Positions 61,196 through 64,000 of a DNA stretch of 64,000 nt are shown here, piece by piece. Position 1 is the first letter of the stretch. Every line of letters starts with the position of its first letter. This stretch comes from Flagellimonas aquimarina. GTDB taxonomy: Bacteria > Bacteroidota > Bacteroidia > Flavobacteriales > Flavobacteriaceae. Under the pieces are notes generated by a model, which was given only the letters and a program-made list of their open reading frames with translations, searched no databases and was not told where the DNA came from. Position numbers and translations under genes: made by a program. Where the stretch lies: positions 124,001 to 188,000 of the forward strand of contig NZ_QGEG01000002.1 in NCBI RefSeq assembly GCF_003149745.1. Direction: 5' to 3'.

Positions 61196-62818
61196 ATGAA
61201 TAAGTTTCTTTTCTATTTTTCAATCACTCTTTTATTTGTCTCTTGTAACCCAAAAGAAGAGATAGATTTAATCGTTTTCAATGCCAATGTGTATACGGTA
61301 GATGCCAATTTTTCCAAGGCAACCAGTATTGCCGTAAATAATGGAATAATTGTGGCCGTTTCTAATACAGGCAACATCAATCAAAAATATAAAGCAAAGA
61401 AAGAGATAGATGCCAAAGGAAAAACCATTGTTCCTGGATTGATAGATGCACATTGTCACTTTTATGGATTGGGCCTTACCCAGCAGGTTGTTGATTTGGT
61501 AGGCACTTCTAGTTTTGATGAGATTATTGACAAAGTTGTGGCTTTTCAAAAAGAACACCCAGCCAATTTTATTCAAGGAAGAGGATGGGACCAAAACGAT
61601 TGGGACATTAAAGAGTTTCCTACAAAAGAAAAGTTGGATGAACTATTTCCTGATACTCCAATTGCTTTAGAGAGAGTAGATGGGCATGCATATTTGGTGA
61701 ACCAAAAAGCTTTGGATTTAGCAGGGATTACTGCCAGTACCCAAATTGAAGGAGGAGAAATCGTAAAAAAAGACGGAAAAATAACAGGTGTACTCGTGGA
61801 CAATCCACAGAGAATGATAGATGCTGTTATTCCGCAGCCTAATAGGGCCACCCAAATACAGGCTTTAAAAGATGCAGAGCGTTTATGTTTGGATTATGGT
61901 TTAACCACTGTTAACGATGCAGGCTTGTACAAATCCACAATTGAGCTGATTGATAGTCTTCAAAATGCAGGAGAATTGTCAATAAGAGTCTATGCTATGG
62001 TGAGTAATACCAATGATAATCTGGATTATTATTTGGATAAGGGAATTATTAAGACAGATAAGTTAAATGTGCGTTCTGTAAAGGTTTATGGCGATGGTGC
62101 TTTGGGTTCCCGAGGTGCGGCATTAAGAGAACCGTATTCAGATAAAGAAGGGCATTTTGGGGCAATGGTTACTCCAGTAGACCAAATTGAAGGTTTGGCA
62201 GAACGTATAGCAGCTTCCGAATATCAGATGAATACCCATGCCATTGGAGATTCTGCAAATATTGTTGTTTTAAGAGCTTATAAAAAAGCATTGGAAGGTA
62301 AACAAGATAGAAGATGGAAGGTGGAGCATGCACAGGTAATCTCAGAAGCGGATTTTGATTATTTTGAAAATGGAATAATTCCCTCCATACAACCTACACA
62401 TGCTACCAGTGATATGTACTGGGCGGAAGATCGTTTGGGAGCGGCACGTGTACAAGGTGCCTATGCCTTTAAAACATTGTTGGATAAAGCGGGTACGGTG
62501 GCTTTAGGTACCGATTTTCCAGTAGAGCATGTAAGTCCTTTTTTAACATTTTATGCAGCTGTTGCACGTCAAGATTTGGAAAAATACCCTGAAGGAGGTT
62601 TTCAAATGAAGGATGCACTCTCGAGAGAAGAAACCTTAAAGGGAATGACCATTTGGGCAGCACATTCAAATTTTGAAGAAAGTGAAAAAGGAAGTATAGA
62701 AGTTGGCAAATTTGCTGACTTTGTGATTTTAAGTGATGATATTATGACCATGCCAGTTGATGGTATTCCCAACTTAAAAGCAGAGCAGGTTTTTGTTGGA
62801 GGGAATCAAGTAAAATAA
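61196..62818 (+). CDS. Amidohydrolase_3 (YtcJ-like) lipoprotein
   Basis: 540 residues from ATG 61196; a longer frame to 61127 was dropped because the lipoprotein signal (FVSC, Cys17) starts here and a GGAGGA Shine-Dalgarno sequence lies 11 bases upstream, unusual for this phylum. Metal motifs: GLIDAHCHF, a later VEHAQ and THAIGDSA, and GTDFPVEH near the C-terminus. It should be a periplasmic, metal-dependent hydrolase of unknown substrate. Confidence 0.9.
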   Translation: MNKFLFYFSITLLFVSCNPKEEIDLIVFNANVYTVDANFSKATSIAVNNGIIVAVSNTGNINQKYKAKKEIDAKGKTIVPGLIDAHCHFYGLGLTQQVVDLVGTSSFDEIIDKVVAFQKEHPANFIQGRGWDQNDWDIKEFPTKEKLDELFPDTPIALERVDGHAYLVNQKALDLAGITASTQIEGGEIVKKDGKITGVLVDNPQRMIDAVIPQPNRATQIQALKDAERLCLDYGLTTVNDAGLYKSTIELIDSLQNAGELSIRVYAMVSNTNDNLDYYLDKGIIKTDKLNVRSVKVYGDGALGSRGAALREPYSDKEGHFGAMVTPVDQIEGLAERIAASEYQMNTHAIGDSANIVVLRAYKKALEGKQDRRWKVEHAQVISEADFDYFENGIIPSIQPTHATSDMYWAEDRLGAARVQGAYAFKTLLDKAGTVALGTDFPVEHVSPFLTFYAAVARQDLEKYPEGGFQMKDALSREETLKGMTIWAAHSNFEESEKGSIEVGKFADFVILSDDIMTMPVDGIPNLKAEQVFVGGNQVK

Positions 62819-62845
62819 AAAAGCGAGCCAAAGGGCTCGCTTTTT
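62818..62845. terminator. Bidirectional terminator between amidohydrolase and DUF2911 genes
   Basis: 12-bp arms (62818-62829 and 62834-62845) around AAAG, with an A tract on the left and a T tract on the right. It can end both convergent transcripts. Confidence 0.85.
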
Positions 62846-62865
62846 CAACATTAAAACTATTTTGA

Positions 62866-63399
62866 TTACAGGCTCATAGCTAAAGAAACACGAGTGGTTC
62901 CCCATCCCATGACCATATTGCTTCCAGCTTCATCAAAAGCAATAGAGAATGCTTCCAAAGACTCGCTATCAGTACTGGCCTTTGCAGTTACTCTAGCAAC
63001 ATCTGAAGCACTGTCGTATGAATATGCGCCCCATTGATTCAAATTGCTGTTAAGAATAACGGTCCACTCATCTTCTCCAGGAATTGTAAACAATGCATAC
63101 GTTCCAGCTTTTACAGCTTTTCCACCAACAGTGGCATCCTTGTAAAAGGTGATTTCCGCCGCTTCGTTAGCTCCAGTTCTCCAAACTTTACCAGCAGGGG
63201 CAAGTTCTGAAAGACTTCGACCTTTTAATTGAGGGCGACTATAAATTACACGAACGGCCTTATCCGAAACTCTATAACTGGAAGGATAAGCGGCAATGTC
63301 CGCAGGACTTTTATCTAAACCACCAAACTTTTGGGCTGTGGCTTCTGTAGAAAAAACCATTGCTAGGGTTAAGAAAGTAAGTAAGAATACATTTTTCAT
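62866..63399 (-). CDS. Secreted DUF2911 family protein
   Basis: 177 residues from ATG 63399, where the signal peptide starts (MKNVFLLTFLTLAMVFS to TATAQ); an upstream start at 63423 is possible but adds a non-signal stretch. The DUF2911 pattern is clear: VRVIYSRPQLKGRS, WRTGANEAAEITF, VKAGTYALFTIPGEDEWTVILN and WGAYSYD. No biochemical function is established for the family. Confidence 0.85.
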   Translation of the reverse strand: MKNVFLLTFLTLAMVFSTEATAQKFGGLDKSPADIAAYPSSYRVSDKAVRVIYSRPQLKGRSLSELAPAGKVWRTGANEAAEITFYKDATVGGKAVKAGTYALFTIPGEDEWTVILNSNLNQWGAYSYDSASDVARVTAKASTDSESLEAFSIAFDEAGSNMVMGWGTTRVSLAMSL

Positions 63400-63420
63400 G
63401 ATTAAAATTTTAGTTGTCCC

Positions 63421-63428
63421 CAAAACTA
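63421..63428 (-). promoter_or_regulatory. Possible -7 element of the DUF2911 gene
   Basis: On the minus strand TAGTTTTG, an exact TAnnTTTG match 21 bases before the ATG. No TTG lies at the -33 distance, so support is partial. Confidence 0.4.
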
Positions 63429-63535
63429 GCGCGTAATTAAATGAGGTTTTTATAAAGAGACGTTAAAATTTGCCAACCTTTCAAAATGTTCAATATTTAT
63501 GTGAAATAACTTTATATAGTGTTGATTCTCTTCTA

Positions 63536-63553
63536 ATATCAAATATTTGATAT
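63536..63553. promoter_or_regulatory. 18-bp palindrome upstream of asnB
   Basis: ATATCAAAT followed by ATTTGATAT, a perfect palindrome 86 bases before the asnB start, overlapping a second dyad (TTTGATATCAAA at 63546-63557). It is likely an operator in the region shared by asnB and the divergent DUF2911 gene. Confidence 0.5.
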
Positions 63554-63639
63554 CAAATTATAACTAAATAATGGCTTAATGTTTTATTAATGAAACCATG
63601 GGGCCATATTTGTATTAAAATTGTTATTAAATAAAAGTT

Positions 63640-64000
63640 ATGTGCGGAATAGTATGTGCGTTTGATGTTAAGGAAAGTACAGAAGCGTTAAGACCCCAAC
63701 TATTGGAAATGTCCAAAAAAGTTAGGCATAGAGGTCCAGATTGGAGTGGAATATATTCAGATGATAAAGCGATACTGGCTCATGAGAGATTGGCCATTGT
63801 AGATCCGGCATCTGGAAAGCAACCTCTTTTCAGCGCTGATGGAAAATTAATTTTGGCGGCTAACGGAGAAATTTATAATCATAGAGAGCTTAGACAGCAG
63901 TTTGAAGGAAACTATGAGTTTAGAACCAAATCTGATTGTGAGGTAATCTTGGCACTGTACCAAGAAAAGGGCGTTGATTTTGTTGATGAGCTAAACGGAA
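63640..64000 (+). CDS. asnB: Asparagine synthetase B, glutamine-hydrolysing (3' end outside window)
   Basis: The first 120 residues are visible and run off the window. Cys2 of MCGIVCAFD is the class II glutaminase nucleophile. KVRHRGPDWSG, AHERLAIVDPASGKQPL and AANGEIYNHRELR are the standard N-terminal motifs of AsnB. The C-terminal ATP-dependent synthetase domain is not in view. Confidence 0.93.
   Translation, partial: MCGIVCAFDVKESTEALRPQLLEMSKKVRHRGPDWSGIYSDDKAILAHERLAIVDPASGKQPLFSADGKLILAANGEIYNHRELRQQFEGNYEFRTKSDCEVILALYQEKGVDFVDELNG

Noticed and set aside
1-64000. CRISPR arrays, insertion sequences and integrases
   Set aside because: No regularly spaced repeats, transposase motifs or integrase signatures were seen on either strand.

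Overview
The window is AT-rich and reads as chromosome of a marine Flavobacteriaceae member (Bacteroidota). The supporting signs are TAnnTTTG-type -7 promoter elements, many SPI and SPII envelope proteins, DUF3857/DUF1343/DUF2911/DUF1801 families, LytTR and AraC regulators, an OMP-barrel TonB-like receptor, and a tmRNA whose tag ends NNYALAA. Genes are tightly packed, with frequent 1-4 base overlaps (often TAATG) and little Shine-Dalgarno signal. The closest genus cannot be fixed from sequence reading alone.

Layout. (1) 1-8170 is ordinary chromosome: sterol-desaturase family (5' end cut by the window), NamZ-type muramidase, LolC/E-type permease, PLP cysteine/cystathionine synthase, M20 peptidase, aldose epimerase-like protein, two tiny membrane proteins, and a DnaQ-type exonuclease fused to a GIY-YIG nuclease. 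(2) 8287-22191 is an accessory envelope locus on the minus strand: beta-barrel, vWA lipoprotein, then a ten-gene run with two CsgG-like paralogues, an LPP20-like lipoprotein, two proteins of unknown function, a WG-repeat protein, a LEA-like lipoprotein, an ABCG-type transporter and an M48 protease. It is followed by a LuxR-type response regulator and its TPR sensor kinase. (3) 22386-28542 holds a tiny lipoprotein, a protein of unknown function, an 1169-residue membrane NACHT NTPase ending in a glycerophosphodiester phosphodiesterase domain, and a three-gene lipoprotein/membrane operon. (4) 28549-36542 holds a tRNA-3'-end-like remnant, a coiled-coil/barrel protein, a 1043-residue membrane patatin phospholipase, HipBA, and ssrA (tmRNA). 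(5) 36728-63399 is again mostly core: a saccharopine/alanine-dehydrogenase family enzyme, PHP phosphoesterase, DUF3857 transglutaminase, kdsA, a LytS/LytTR pair, an OMP-barrel receptor, typA, a ROK glucokinase, ftsE, a TPR/barrel pair, an AraC regulator, two OmpA paralogues, an amidohydrolase and DUF2911. asnB runs off the right edge.

Main discovery. Four promoters in regions 2 and 3 share one exact architecture: a 16-bp dyad TTACGG-N4-CCGTAA (distal half relaxed in two), then exactly 21 bases, then TAGGTTTG. They precede the barrel, the vWA lipoprotein, the M48/ABC/CsgG-like operon and the 27219-28542 operon. This ties about fourteen cell-envelope genes into one regulon that surrounds a two-component system, which is the obvious candidate regulator. 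I know of no described system with this gene content. The NACHT-GDPD fusion and the nearby patatin are two further membrane-lipid-directed proteins in the same accessory stretch.
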